From: CAVYXF01 sp963772335
GTDB taxonomy: Bacteria; Pseudomonadota; Alphaproteobacteria; Rhizobiales; Rhodomicrobiaceae
DNA length: 64,000 bases
Reading direction: 5' to 3'
NCBI GenBank assembly: GCA_963772335.1
Contig: CAVYXF010000008.1
Span: 186,001 to 250,000, forward strand
This document shows, piece after piece, positions 51,572 to 59,770 of the stretch (position 1 is its first letter; each line of letters opens with the position of its first letter). Under the pieces are notes generated by a model. It searched no databases, was not told where the DNA came from, and saw nothing but the letters and a program-made list of their open reading frames with translations. A program made the translations under genes and the position numbers.

Positions 51572-52363
51572 TCACCTCTCCACCACGGCGCGATACAGAT
51601 GCCAGGTCGAATGTCCGAGCACAGGCAGAACGACAATCAGCCCGATGAAACAGGGCAAGGCGCCGAGCACCAGAGCGGCGGCGACGATGAAGCCCCAGAT
51701 GGCCATGGTCACCGGATTGGCGATTACCGCTCTGATCGAGGTGAGCACCGCCGTTGCCGCCCCGACATTGCGGTCGAGGACGAGCGGGAAGGAGATCACG
51801 CTAATGGAAAAGGCGGCGAGCGCGAACAAGAAACCAACCCCGCAGCCGACGATGATCAACTGCCATCCCGCCTGGGTGGTCAGCACCTGATCGGCGAAAT
51901 CGGTGATCGACTGCGGGGGAGCCGAGCCGAAAATGCCGTTGTAGATCGCCTGCGCGGTCATCAGCCAGGCCACGAAAATCGCCAGCAGAATCACACCTAG
52001 GGTGAATATGGCGCCCATCGAGGGAGAACGCAGAAAGGTGAAACCGCCGGAGGATACGTCAAGCCCCTGTTCGCGGCGCCGGCTAAGTTCGTAGAGGCCA
52101 ACCGCCGCGGTCGGGCCAAGCAGAGCGAAGCCCGCAACCAGCGGAAAAAACAGCGGCAGCATGTTGTAGCCGAAGGTCAAGCTGAACAGCAGCACGCCCA
52201 CAATGGGGTAGATCACTACCAAAAACACGGCATGCGTCGGCATTTTCTCGAAATCGTCCCAACCCTTCATGAGCACATTTTTCAGCTCAGATGGGGATAT
52301 CTTCCGGACATTCGGCAGCGCCCGGCTCGCATAGACGTCGACATTGGGATTTGCATTCGCCAC
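51572..52363 (-). CDS. DUF2189 membrane protein
   Basis: A 263-residue protein with about six membrane helices in the DUF2189 pattern: an N-terminal soluble part (VRKISPSELKNVLMKGWDDFEKM), then HAVFLVVIYPIVGVLLFSL, PLVAGFALLGPTAAVGLYELSRRREQG-type segments, and the closing VVLPVLGHSTWHLYRAVVER. The function of this domain is unknown. It faces a paralog across a 428-base region and lies behind the oxidase operon, so a role in membrane or respiratory assembly is possible but not shown. Confidence 0.85.
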   Translation of the reverse strand: MANANPNVDVYASRALPNVRKISPSELKNVLMKGWDDFEKMPTHAVFLVVIYPIVGVLLFSLTFGYNMLPLFFPLVAGFALLGPTAAVGLYELSRRREQGLDVSSGGFTFLRSPSMGAIFTLGVILLAIFVAWLMTAQAIYNGIFGSAPPQSITDFADQVLTTQAGWQLIIVGCGVGFLFALAAFSISVISFPLVLDRNVGAATAVLTSIRAVIANPVTMAIWGFIVAAALVLGALPCFIGLIVVLPVLGHSTWHLYRAVVER

Positions 52364-52791
52364 GACCGCCCCTCCCGCTTTGCAGGTTTACGATCGCCTC
52401 GCCAGATAAATGAACAACGGCTAATCCTGTAACCGTTGCTTCTGGCGCGGACCGATTCACGAGGCGACTATACGCGCTGCGCGACACGTTGTCGCCGCTT
52501 AATCTGTTCTCCCAGTGTGAATGCCCTTAAAAAGGCAAATCTTGCTTAGTTTGCTATGATTTGCGGCATTCTGCTCGCATGGCTGGCCTGCGCTCGTAGC
52601 TTGCGTGGCGCTATGCCGCAGATGCGCTGCGCAAATTTGGACGGTCTCGTCACCCGACGCGGGATCGGGCTTATGAAAAACCCGATATAGCCTTGCGTTG
52701 CAACTTCAGCTATGGCGAGGAGAGGATAACCTGAGAGCCGACTGCCGCAGGACACGAGGCATTGAACACGACATCGGGCAAACGGCGGGGA
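52364..52791. other. Divergent intergenic region between two DUF2189 genes
   Basis: This 428-base region presumably drives both DUF2189 genes. Bases 52490-52570 are AT-richer, near CTTAAAAAGGCAAATCTTGC. I see no gene and no convincing palindrome. Confidence 0.3.
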
Positions 52792-53571
52792 ATGGATATT
52801 CCCGAGCTTCGGCGCATTGGTACGCCAGCCGGCATCGAATGCCTTTTGCTTGGGCTGCGCGATTTCAGACAGGCGGCGAGATACGGTCTCTTCTTCGGAG
52901 GGGTCTACGCGCTCGGCGGCTGGTTTATCATTGCGCTGCTCATGTGGTTGTCCATGCCCTATTTCGCCTATCCGGCCGCAATGGGATTCGCTCTCATCGC
53001 TCCGTTTGTCGCGGCCGGAATTTATGAGGTCAGCCGCAGGCTTGAGGCCGGCCAGCCTTTGTCCTGGAGGGTGGTGCTCGGCACCGTCTGGCAGCAAAAA
53101 GGACGCGACATGGGCTGGATGGCGCTCATCACTGGCTTTGCGTTCTTCATCTGGGTCGACTACGCCGCCATCATCTTTCTGCTTTTCTTCAACCTTCGGG
53201 AGCTTCAACCTGGCGTTTTCCTTGAGGCGCTTACCACCACCTCCTCAGGGCTCTATTTTATACTGCTGGGGAACATCAGCGGCGCCGTGCTGGCGACCAT
53301 CGTCTTTTCTTTAACAGTCGTCTCCTTTCCATTGCTCATGGACCGGGACATCGATTTTGCCACTGCGATGACGACCAGCGTCCAGGCGGTCTTCACCAAC
53401 CCGCGACCCATGGCCGTGTGGGCTGCTATCATCGGCATCGGAATAGTCGCTTCCTTTGCCACTGCCTTCATCGCACTGCCCGTGATCCTTCCCATGCTCG
53501 GGCACGGAACTTGGCACATGTACCGGAAGGTGGTGGGTGCGATCGCTCAACCAGAGGCAAAACGGCTCTGA
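52792..53571 (+). CDS. DUF2189 membrane protein (paralog)
   Basis: A 259-residue membrane protein in the same pattern as the gene at 51572: PELRRIGTPAGIECLLLGLRDF, six hydrophobic helices, GFALIAPFVAAGIYEVSRRLE in the middle, VVSFPLLMDRDIDFATAMTTS, and LPMLGHGTWHMYRKVVG at the end. The pair shares the closing GHxTWHxYR motif and the central YEVSRR/YELSRR. The function is unknown. The start is uncertain: ATG 52792 follows GGCGGGGA too closely, while TTG 52762 has GAGG at good distance and adds 10 residues. Confidence 0.82.
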   Translation: MDIPELRRIGTPAGIECLLLGLRDFRQAARYGLFFGGVYALGGWFIIALLMWLSMPYFAYPAAMGFALIAPFVAAGIYEVSRRLEAGQPLSWRVVLGTVWQQKGRDMGWMALITGFAFFIWVDYAAIIFLLFFNLRELQPGVFLEALTTTSSGLYFILLGNISGAVLATIVFSLTVVSFPLLMDRDIDFATAMTTSVQAVFTNPRPMAVWAAIIGIGIVASFATAFIALPVILPMLGHGTWHMYRKVVGAIAQPEAKRL

Positions 53572-53758
53572 GCGCAAGCTCATCCACTGGCAGCTCATCG
53601 TTCGCGGCTACCGATGCCAAGCGTCGTCATGAGGCGCCTCAGATTATAGGCGAGCCGGACGTGAGGGGTAAGCCACTCTTTGGCCCTAAGGCCAACTCTC
53701 AGCTGAATCCCTGACAACCCGGCTCCTTTCCGTCTTTAAACGATGCAGTTCGCTCTGC

Positions 53759-55096
53759 CTAAATTCCTTTGAGATATTCGACCAGGTCTTTCTTATCTCC
53801 CTCCGTGAGATTGAGATCGAGGTGCGAATTGTAGTGGTTCACGACATCGGCCAGCGTGGCAAAACGGCCATCATGATAGAAACCGCCCTTCTGGTGCGAC
53901 CACAGTCCCGCCAAGGGCGCGGTGCGATACATGTGCGTCGGCGAGCGGTCGGCCTGGAAGGAGTCGATGCCGACTTCGTCAGGCGTATGCAAATTCTGGC
54001 CGGGTTCCGTATAGAGAGGCGGAACGTGGCACGTCGCGCATTTGGCCGCTCCCTTGAAAAGCGCTTCCCCTCGCTTGAAGCGATCTTGATTGTACGATCC
54101 CGCGGGCGGCTCGGGTGCAGGAATGGAGAGCTGATAAATGTGCAGCGCGGCGAGTTTGCCTGTCAGCCGGTCCGGCTTGCCTCTGGTGTTTCCGGAATCG
54201 GTCCTCGCGGCTACGGGGAATTGCTCCTTGTCATTCAGTCGAGGGTCAATGAACGACCCGATGCCGTGCATCTCCGTTGCGCCAACATAGGCGTTCCAAT
54301 AGGGCACCGACCCCCATCCGGTCCAGGTGTGGAGGTTTACGCCGGCGAGGCCAAAGGCGGGCGGAATGAGCGTTCCAGCCTGCTTGCCGTCAGGGCGAAG
54401 GGCCTTGCCGTCTTTGTCCAATATGGCATCGAACCGGCCCGGCCCCCAGCTCGCGAGAACCTGCTTCACCGTGTCGGTGCTGACGCCCAGCAGCTCCGTA
54501 AACGGCTTCAGGTTCGGCGCCAGCGATATGATCGCGCCAACATTGAGATCCCGGTTCGCCCAGCCGTCGAGCCGCCGGCCAATGCCGGGGGCAAACGAGT
54601 CGTCCACCGTCGAATGGCAGAAGGCACACTGGATCCCCATCGATTTGACGCTGCCGTCGGCATTGGCGAAGGCAGTGACGCCCACCACAGCGTTCAACTT
54701 GAGCAGGGCGATCGTCGTCGCAGGATCGTCGAGGTCCACTTTGCCGGCCGCAAGCTGCTTCTTCAAGGCGCCGGGCAGAGCGTCAGCATCGACCTTGAGG
54801 CCGACGGCGAGAGCCGTCTTGGGAGAAACGCCAGGGCCCACGCCGCCATTCTTCTTGCCGGCAATAGCCTTATGGAGCTCCAGTTTGTCTCCCCAAAAAG
54901 CCTCGCTTCCGAAGGTGTCGTAGCGGAAGATCTGGCGACCCTGCCCGAGCATGGTTTGCGCGTAGCTGGTTATCTCGGCGTCAAAACCTTTTCTGGTATC
55001 GGCGCCTTTCTTGGCAGGAGGCGCGGCAGAGACCACGACCGCTGCAAGAATGCCAACCACACCGGCGATGGCTGCGCCTATCATGCGTAGCTTCAT
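53759..55096 (-). CDS. Exported di-heme cytochrome c (peroxidase/MauG-like)
   Basis: A 445-residue periplasmic protein with a signal peptide (residues 1-27) and two heme c sites: CAFCH near residue 160 and CATCH near 335. The second is followed by PLYTEPGQNLHTPDEVG and RTAPLAGLWSHQKGGFYHDGRFATL, where the Met/His heme ligands of the di-heme peroxidase/MauG superfamily sit. It could reduce peroxide or oxidise an electron donor; I cannot choose. GGAGGAG lies before the ATG. It follows the ECF sigma gene after 61 bases and is probably controlled by it. Confidence 0.87.
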   Translation of the reverse strand: MKLRMIGAAIAGVVGILAAVVVSAAPPAKKGADTRKGFDAEITSYAQTMLGQGRQIFRYDTFGSEAFWGDKLELHKAIAGKKNGGVGPGVSPKTALAVGLKVDADALPGALKKQLAAGKVDLDDPATTIALLKLNAVVGVTAFANADGSVKSMGIQCAFCHSTVDDSFAPGIGRRLDGWANRDLNVGAIISLAPNLKPFTELLGVSTDTVKQVLASWGPGRFDAILDKDGKALRPDGKQAGTLIPPAFGLAGVNLHTWTGWGSVPYWNAYVGATEMHGIGSFIDPRLNDKEQFPVAARTDSGNTRGKPDRLTGKLAALHIYQLSIPAPEPPAGSYNQDRFKRGEALFKGAAKCATCHVPPLYTEPGQNLHTPDEVGIDSFQADRSPTHMYRTAPLAGLWSHQKGGFYHDGRFATLADVVNHYNSHLDLNLTEGDKKDLVEYLKGI

Positions 55097-55157
55097 TTCA
55101 AGTCTCCTCCAAAAAGCCGCTTCTCTGCGAGTCCAGCCCCTGGCGAGCACCGCTGCG

Positions 55158-55868
55158 TCAGGCGCGACCTGGCCGAAACGGAGCGAAGCGCCGCATGACC
55201 TCGTTTGCCACGCATTCGCAGCGTATGCCGTCGAATGGAAATATGCCGGTGAGGCTGGAAGCGACTTGCTCCGCGAGAGCTCGCCGCAGCAGCCGCCGAG
55301 CCCGGTGTAATCTCGTCTTGACCGTCTCCGGCCGCAGGCCAAGCAGGCCAGCGGTCTCTGCGATGCTCATATCCTCGACGCAGCGCATCACAAACACGAC
55401 GCGAAACGGCTCGGGCAAATTGTCTATCGCCCGCTCAAGCAGATGGCGGATCTCTTGTTGGGCGGTGATGCGCTCGGGGTCGTCGGGCGCAGCTGCCGAC
55501 GCAAAGGGGACCTGTTGAGCGCCAATGCCCTCGGCTGAATCGAGAATCGCCAGATCCACGGCGGGCCGGCGGCGGCGAAGACGACCCCTCGCCTCGTTGA
55601 GCGCGATGCGCATGAGCCAAGTGGTAAGACTGGCCTCACCGCGAAAATTCCCAAGGTTCGTGAAAGCCAGGACGTAGGCCTCCTGCACGATATCCTCGGC
55701 CTCGCTGTCGTCATGCACGACCGCGCGGGCAAGCCGGTAAAGGCGGCGGTTGTGCCGCTGGATGATGATGCGGAACGCGTCACCGTCCTTTTCGAGAGCC
55801 AGACGCACAAGCTCTGTGTCGCTGGCCGAGGCCAGTTCCGTCGCCCGAATGGGATCTCGCCCCTGCAT
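55158..55868 (-). CDS. ECF-family RNA polymerase sigma factor
   Basis: A 236-residue sigma factor. Region 2 is FRIIIQRHNRRLYRLARAVV with DDSEAEDIVQEAYVLAFTNL; region 4 is LPEPFRVVFVMRCVEDMSIAET followed by AGLLGLRPETVKTRLHRARR. A C-terminal tail has GIRCECVANEVMRRF, a short Cys-containing extension seen in some ECF groups. No anti-sigma gene is adjacent. The next gene on the strand is a di-heme cytochrome, suggesting a redox-stress circuit. A plausible ECF promoter lies upstream at 55897-55925. Confidence 0.94.
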   Translation of the reverse strand: MQGRDPIRATELASASDTELVRLALEKDGDAFRIIIQRHNRRLYRLARAVVHDDSEAEDIVQEAYVLAFTNLGNFRGEASLTTWLMRIALNEARGRLRRRRPAVDLAILDSAEGIGAQQVPFASAAAPDDPERITAQQEIRHLLERAIDNLPEPFRVVFVMRCVEDMSIAETAGLLGLRPETVKTRLHRARRLLRRALAEQVASSLTGIFPFDGIRCECVANEVMRRFAPFRPGRA

Positions 55869-56203
55869 AGGCAGGTCCCCCTGGTGGATTCACGTGATTG
55901 GATGTTCCCGGGAGAAAAAGGTTCCCAAGAAATTCGCGCAAGCCGATGAGGAATATTCTGAGGGAGCGTCCCGACGCTCCGCCGACACGTTGCGGGCGAC
56001 GATTCCGGCTCCGAGGCGCGAGCGGCACTTCCGGTGGCGCCGCTTTCGCCCGCCACGTGGCGCCTCCCCCTCCTCGGCGCCGTGAAGCTCTTTACCTCGC
56101 CCCCCGCCACAGCGCAGTTGCATCGCGCCATCCTCCCCGCGTAAAGCTGGGCGGTCGGTACGCCGATCTAATGCAACCCGCCACGCCCGATGGAGCCCCG
56201 CCC
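55869..56203. other. Divergent region between the ECF sigma gene and the RraA-like gene
   Basis: Apart from the candidate ECF promoter at its left, these 335 bases show no gene I can support. An open frame continuing upstream of the RraA-like start is Arg/Pro-rich and not conserved in pattern. Confidence 0.35.
55897..55925 (-). promoter_or_regulatory. Candidate ECF-type promoter upstream of the sigma gene
   Basis: On the minus strand GGAACC (55925-55920) and TCCAAT (55902-55897) are 17 bases apart, and the -10 is about 29 bases from the sigma start codon. GGAAC is the typical ECF -35 core. This fits autoregulation. A second GGAAC lies between the two elements. Confidence 0.5.
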
Positions 56204-56920
56204 ATGGCGCTCAGCCCCGAGACCCGCGACAAGCTCAAAGCCGTCTCCACCGCCACGATCTGCACCGCGCTGTTCAAGCGCGGCCTACGCAACCAGTTCA
56301 TCCAGGACGTGGTGCCGATGAACCCCTCCGCCGGGCCGATGGTCGGCGAGGCCTTCACCCTGCGCTACATGCCCGCCCGCGAGGACCTCAATCCGATCAC
56401 CGTGTTCCTCGACCGCAAGCACCCGCAGCGCCTCGCCATCGAGACCTGCCCGCCTGGAGCCGTGATGGTGATCGACAGCCGCAAGGATGCGCGCGCGGCC
56501 TCCGCCGGCAACATCCTAGTCACCCGGCTGATGGTGCGCGGGGCGGCCGGCATCGTCACCGATGGTGGCTTCCGCGACGCTGCCGAGATCGCCGCCCTTC
56601 CGTTCCCGTCCTATCACCGCCGGCCGTCCGCTCCGACAAACCTCACCGTGCATCAGGCGATCGACTTTAATGTCCCGATCGGCTGCGGCGACGCGCCGGT
56701 GTTTCCGGGCGATGTCATTGTCGGCGACACCGACGGGGTGGTGGTCATCCCGGCCCATATCGCCGACGAGATCGCGGCCGAGACCACCGAGATGACCATC
56801 TTTGAGGATTTTGTGCAGGAGACGGTGAAAGGCGGCCGCTCGATCTTCGGGCTCTATCCGCTCATCGACGATGACGCGAAGGCCGCGTTTGCCGCCTGGA
56901 GGCAGAAGACCGGCCGGTAG
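56204..56920 (+). CDS. RraA-family protein
   Basis: A 238-residue member of the RraA/HMG aldolase family. Key motifs: PGAVMVIDSRKDARAASAGN, GNILVTRLMVRGAAGIVTDGG-type region (shown: VRGAAGIVTDGGFRD), then PIGCGDAPVFPGDVIVGDTDG with metal-binding Asp. Some members inhibit RNase E; others are aldolases for 4-hydroxy-4-methyl-2-oxoglutarate or oxaloacetate decarboxylases. At this length the aldolase or hydrolase types are likely. I choose ATG 56204, with GGAG eight bases before it; ATG 56171 adds 11 residues. Confidence 0.85.
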   Translation: MALSPETRDKLKAVSTATICTALFKRGLRNQFIQDVVPMNPSAGPMVGEAFTLRYMPAREDLNPITVFLDRKHPQRLAIETCPPGAVMVIDSRKDARAASAGNILVTRLMVRGAAGIVTDGGFRDAAEIAALPFPSYHRRPSAPTNLTVHQAIDFNVPIGCGDAPVFPGDVIVGDTDGVVVIPAHIADEIAAETTEMTIFEDFVQETVKGGRSIFGLYPLIDDDAKAAFAAWRQKTGR

Positions 56921-57098
56921 CAACCCGGCTGCTCCTTCATCAGCTAGGTAGATGTGTGCCGACGCAAGTCGCTGCCCCGCCTCAGACCCACGCAGGGTTG
57001 AGGAGTCGCACCAAAGTTAATCTTGCGGTAAAAGCGCGCTCGCCGTTCTTGCGCGCGCATCGTAAAAGGAAAAAAACTCGAAGTCAGAGGGGATTGGC

Positions 57099-57980
57099 AT
57101 GGCGCCCAGTAAGATAAGCTCCGTCGCGCAGCTTGCTGCCGACCAGGAACAGGAAATCCTGAGCGGATGGGTCGGCCAGCTCGAGAATATGCCTGCGGTG
57201 CAAAGCGGGCGGCTCAAGGAAGGCGAGTTGCAGGCTCAATGCCGCAGCGTCTGGGACGGGCTGCGTAAGGCGATGGATGAGGCTGGTACCCAGTACAGCC
57301 ATTCAGCCTACCAGCCAGTGCGCGACATTCTTAGCTCGATCTCCCGTGCCCGCGCGCTGCAGGGCTTTTCGGCGAGCGAGACCGCCAACTTCGTGCTTTC
57401 ACTGAAACGGCCACTGTTCGAGAGGCTGAGCAAATCCGACGGCAGTTCAGGAGAATTCGTCTGGCCCATCACACTCCTGATCGATGACCTCGCGCTGCAT
57501 ACCCTGGAGACCTACCAGAAGAGCCGCGAGGAGGTCGTCGTCCGCCAGCAGCGCGAGATCGCTGAGCTATCCACCCCTGTCGTGAAGCTTTGGGAAGGCG
57601 TGCTGGCCCTGCCGGTGATCGGGACGCTGGATAGCGAGCGTACCCAGATCGTTATGGAGAACCTCCTGGAAAGCATTGTCCAGGAGGAGGCGGAAATCGC
57701 TATTCTCGACATCACCGGCGTGCCGACCGTCGATACGCTGACCGCCCAATATCTGCTGAAAACCGTCGCCGCCGCCCGGCTGATGGGCGCGGATTGCATT
57801 ATCAGCGGTATCCGCCCTCAGATCGCCCAAACGATCGTGCATCTCGGTGTCGAGCTGAACGTCGCCACCAAGGCGACGCTCGCCGATGCCTTCGCTCTGG
57901 CGCTGAAGCGGATTGGCCGCACCGTTACGAAAGTCAAGGCCGGGCCGCAGAGGGACAACGGCTCCTCCGCCGCGGAATAG
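57099..57980 (+). CDS. rsbR: RsbR-like stressosome protein (STAS domain)
   Basis: A 293-residue protein. The N-terminal sensor domain (residues 10-150) is all-helical, of the RsbRD/globin-like N-terminal type. A linker helix leads to the STAS domain at about 165-280. AILDITGVPTVDTLTAQYLL holds the conserved Thr positions phosphorylated by RsbT in Bacillus RsbR; LLKTVAAARLMGADCIISGI completes the fold. It forms the stressosome core with RsbS. It starts the operon, with AGAGGGGAT before the ATG, 9 bases from rsbS. The stimulus is unknown. Confidence 0.93.
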   Translation: MAPSKISSVAQLAADQEQEILSGWVGQLENMPAVQSGRLKEGELQAQCRSVWDGLRKAMDEAGTQYSHSAYQPVRDILSSISRARALQGFSASETANFVLSLKRPLFERLSKSDGSSGEFVWPITLLIDDLALHTLETYQKSREEVVVRQQREIAELSTPVVKLWEGVLALPVIGTLDSERTQIVMENLLESIVQEEAEIAILDITGVPTVDTLTAQYLLKTVAAARLMGADCIISGIRPQIAQTIVHLGVELNVATKATLADAFALALKRIGRTVTKVKAGPQRDNGSSAAE

Positions 57981-57989
57981 GCGGACGCT

Positions 57990-58379
57990 ATGGACCGGAT
58001 ACCAATACTGAAGATGGGTGGCGCGCTTCTCGTGACCATTCAGGTCGAGATGCACGATCGCGTCGCGGCACTCCTCGAGGAAGACCTCACCACCAAAATC
58101 GTCGCCAGCCGCGCAAGAGGCGTGCTGATCGATATCTCGGCGCTTGAAATCGTGGACAGCTTTATCGGCCGCATGCTTGGCAACATCGCCGCAGTGTCGC
58201 GCATCCTCGACGCCGATACTGTGGTGGTGGGGATGCGGCCCGCCGTGGCGATCACGCTGGTCGAGCTGGGCCTTTCCCTGCCGGGGGTAAAGACGGCCCT
58301 GAATGTAGAGCGGGGCATGGAGCTGATCCGCCGGCGGCTGGAGCAGGCGGAGACGGATGATGACGCCGACCCGTCGTGA
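57990..58379 (+). CDS. rsbS: RsbS-like stressosome antagonist (STAS domain)
   Basis: A 129-residue single STAS protein. Ser57 in LIDISALEIVDSFIGRML is the residue phosphorylated by RsbT in Bacillus (Ser59 there). It holds RsbT in the resting complex until phosphorylated. RMLGNIAAVSRILDADTVVVG is the second half of the fold. It overlaps rsbT by 20 bases, and the stoichiometry is probably coupled. Both phospho-sites of the resting stressosome are therefore preserved in this organism. Confidence 0.95.
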   Translation: MDRIPILKMGGALLVTIQVEMHDRVAALLEEDLTTKIVASRARGVLIDISALEIVDSFIGRMLGNIAAVSRILDADTVVVGMRPAVAITLVELGLSLPGVKTALNVERGMELIRRRLEQAETDDDADPS

Positions 58380-58764
58380 GGTGCACGAGATCCGATCCTC
58401 CGACGACGTGGTCCGGATTCGTCAGCAGGTGCGCGCCTGCGCGATCGAGGTCGGATTATCTCTGGTGGACCAGACCAAGATCATCACCGCCGCAAGCGAG
58501 CTTGCGCGCAATACGCTCGACTATGGCGGGGGCGGCAGGGCAATCATCGAGGTGCTGAAAAACGATCCGCGCTGCGGCGTCCGGCTCACTTTCGAGGATA
58601 ACGGGCCGGGGATTGCGGATATCGATCGCGCCATGCAAGATGGGTTCACCACAGGGTCAGGCCTCGGCCTCGGTCTGGGGGGAGCAAAACGCCTCTCAAA
58701 TGAGTTCTCTATCCAATCCGGTGTTGGAGAGGGCACCCGAGTCGCCATCACCCGTTGGAAGTGA
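58360..58764 (+). CDS. rsbT: RsbT-like serine kinase (switch kinase)
   Basis: A 134-residue GHKL ATPase. N box: ITAASELARNTLDYGGGG; G1 box: FEDNGPGIADIDRAM; G2 box: GSGLGLGLGGAKRLSNEF. These match RsbT, which phosphorylates RsbR and RsbS on stress and is then released. Bacillus RsbT activates the phosphatase RsbU, but no RsbU gene is seen here; a target must be sought among the downstream proteins. Two tandem Met codons are present; the second (58360) is better spaced from GGAG. Confidence 0.94.
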   Translation: MTPTRREVHEIRSSDDVVRIRQQVRACAIEVGLSLVDQTKIITAASELARNTLDYGGGGRAIIEVLKNDPRCGVRLTFEDNGPGIADIDRAMQDGFTTGSGLGLGLGGAKRLSNEFSIQSGVGEGTRVAITRWK

Positions 58765-58765
58765 C

Positions 58766-59770
58766 ATGACGATCCGTGTTCCGGTTAGCGACAGCAGCGC
58801 CGTTGCCGAGGCGCGTCAGGAAGCTGGTGCATTCGCCAGGAGGCACGGCTTTTCGGAGACTGACGAAGGCAGGGTCAAGCTCGTGGTCACAGAGCTGGCC
58901 ACCAATATCCTCAAGCATGGCGGCAGCGGCGATATCCTCGTGGGCGATTTTGCCGAGCCGGGCAGGGCGGGCATCGACATTCTCGCGCTCGATGCCGGCC
59001 CCGGCATCGCGCGGCTTCAGGATGCGCTTGCCGATGGCTATTCGAGCGCTGGCACGGCCGGGGGCGGCCTCGGCGCCGCCGTCCGGCAGAGCGAGCTCAT
59101 GGAGGTGGCGTCCTGGCCGGGGCTTGGCACGGCCGTCCTAGCGCGCCTCAGCCCGCGTGGAGGTGGGACAACCGGCAAGCTGAGCACTCCCCGGTGGGGC
59201 GCGATCAATATCGCCCAGCCTGGCGAAGAGGTCTGCGGTGACGCCTGGTCGATCAATGACAGCGAAGCCGGACCGACGCTGCTGGTGGCCGACGGTCTTG
59301 GTCACGGGCCACAGGCCGCCGCTGCCGCTATGGAGGCTGTGCGGGTGTTTCAGCGCCATAAGGATCACCAGGTCACGACCCTCCTCGACTATGTCCATGG
59401 GGGGCTGCGGCCTACCCGCGGCGCCGCCATCGCTATTGCGCGCGTGCACAAAGCCTCAAGGAGGCTGGAATTCGGCGGCATCGGCAACATCGCCGGCGTC
59501 ATCCAGGGCGATCAGAAGAGCAAAAATCTGGTATCTATGGCAGGAACCGCTGGTCATAATGCCCGCAAGATTCAGTCCTTTCACTACCCTTTTGATAGCG
59601 ATCTGCTTATTTTGCACTCTGATGGGCTGAGCACATCCTGGAACCTCGACCGCTATCCCGGTCTCTCCAGGATGCACCCGACCCTGATTGCGGGTGTGCT
59701 ATGCCGCGATTATTGGCGTCAGCGTGACGATGTCACCGTCGTCGTGCTGCGCGGAGAGTACCCGACGTGA
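58766..59770 (+). CDS. RsbX-like phosphatase fused to an RsbT/W-type ATPase domain
   Basis: A 334-residue two-domain protein. Residues 1-130 are a GHKL ATPase of the RsbT/RsbW kind: VVTELATNILKHGGSGD, LDAGPGIARLQDAL, GGGLGAAVRQSELMEV. Residues 140-330 are a SpoIIE/PP2C-type phosphatase: CGDAWSINDS, LVADGLGHGPQAAAAAM, LLILHSDGLSTSW and RDDVTVVVLRG, with the metal-binding Asp residues. RsbX resets the stressosome by dephosphorylating RsbR and RsbS. It follows rsbT by one base and overlaps the kinase gene in GTGA. Confidence 0.93.
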   Translation: MTIRVPVSDSSAVAEARQEAGAFARRHGFSETDEGRVKLVVTELATNILKHGGSGDILVGDFAEPGRAGIDILALDAGPGIARLQDALADGYSSAGTAGGGLGAAVRQSELMEVASWPGLGTAVLARLSPRGGGTTGKLSTPRWGAINIAQPGEEVCGDAWSINDSEAGPTLLVADGLGHGPQAAAAAMEAVRVFQRHKDHQVTTLLDYVHGGLRPTRGAAIAIARVHKASRRLEFGGIGNIAGVIQGDQKSKNLVSMAGTAGHNARKIQSFHYPFDSDLLILHSDGLSTSWNLDRYPGLSRMHPTLIAGVLCRDYWRQRDDVTVVVLRGEYPT

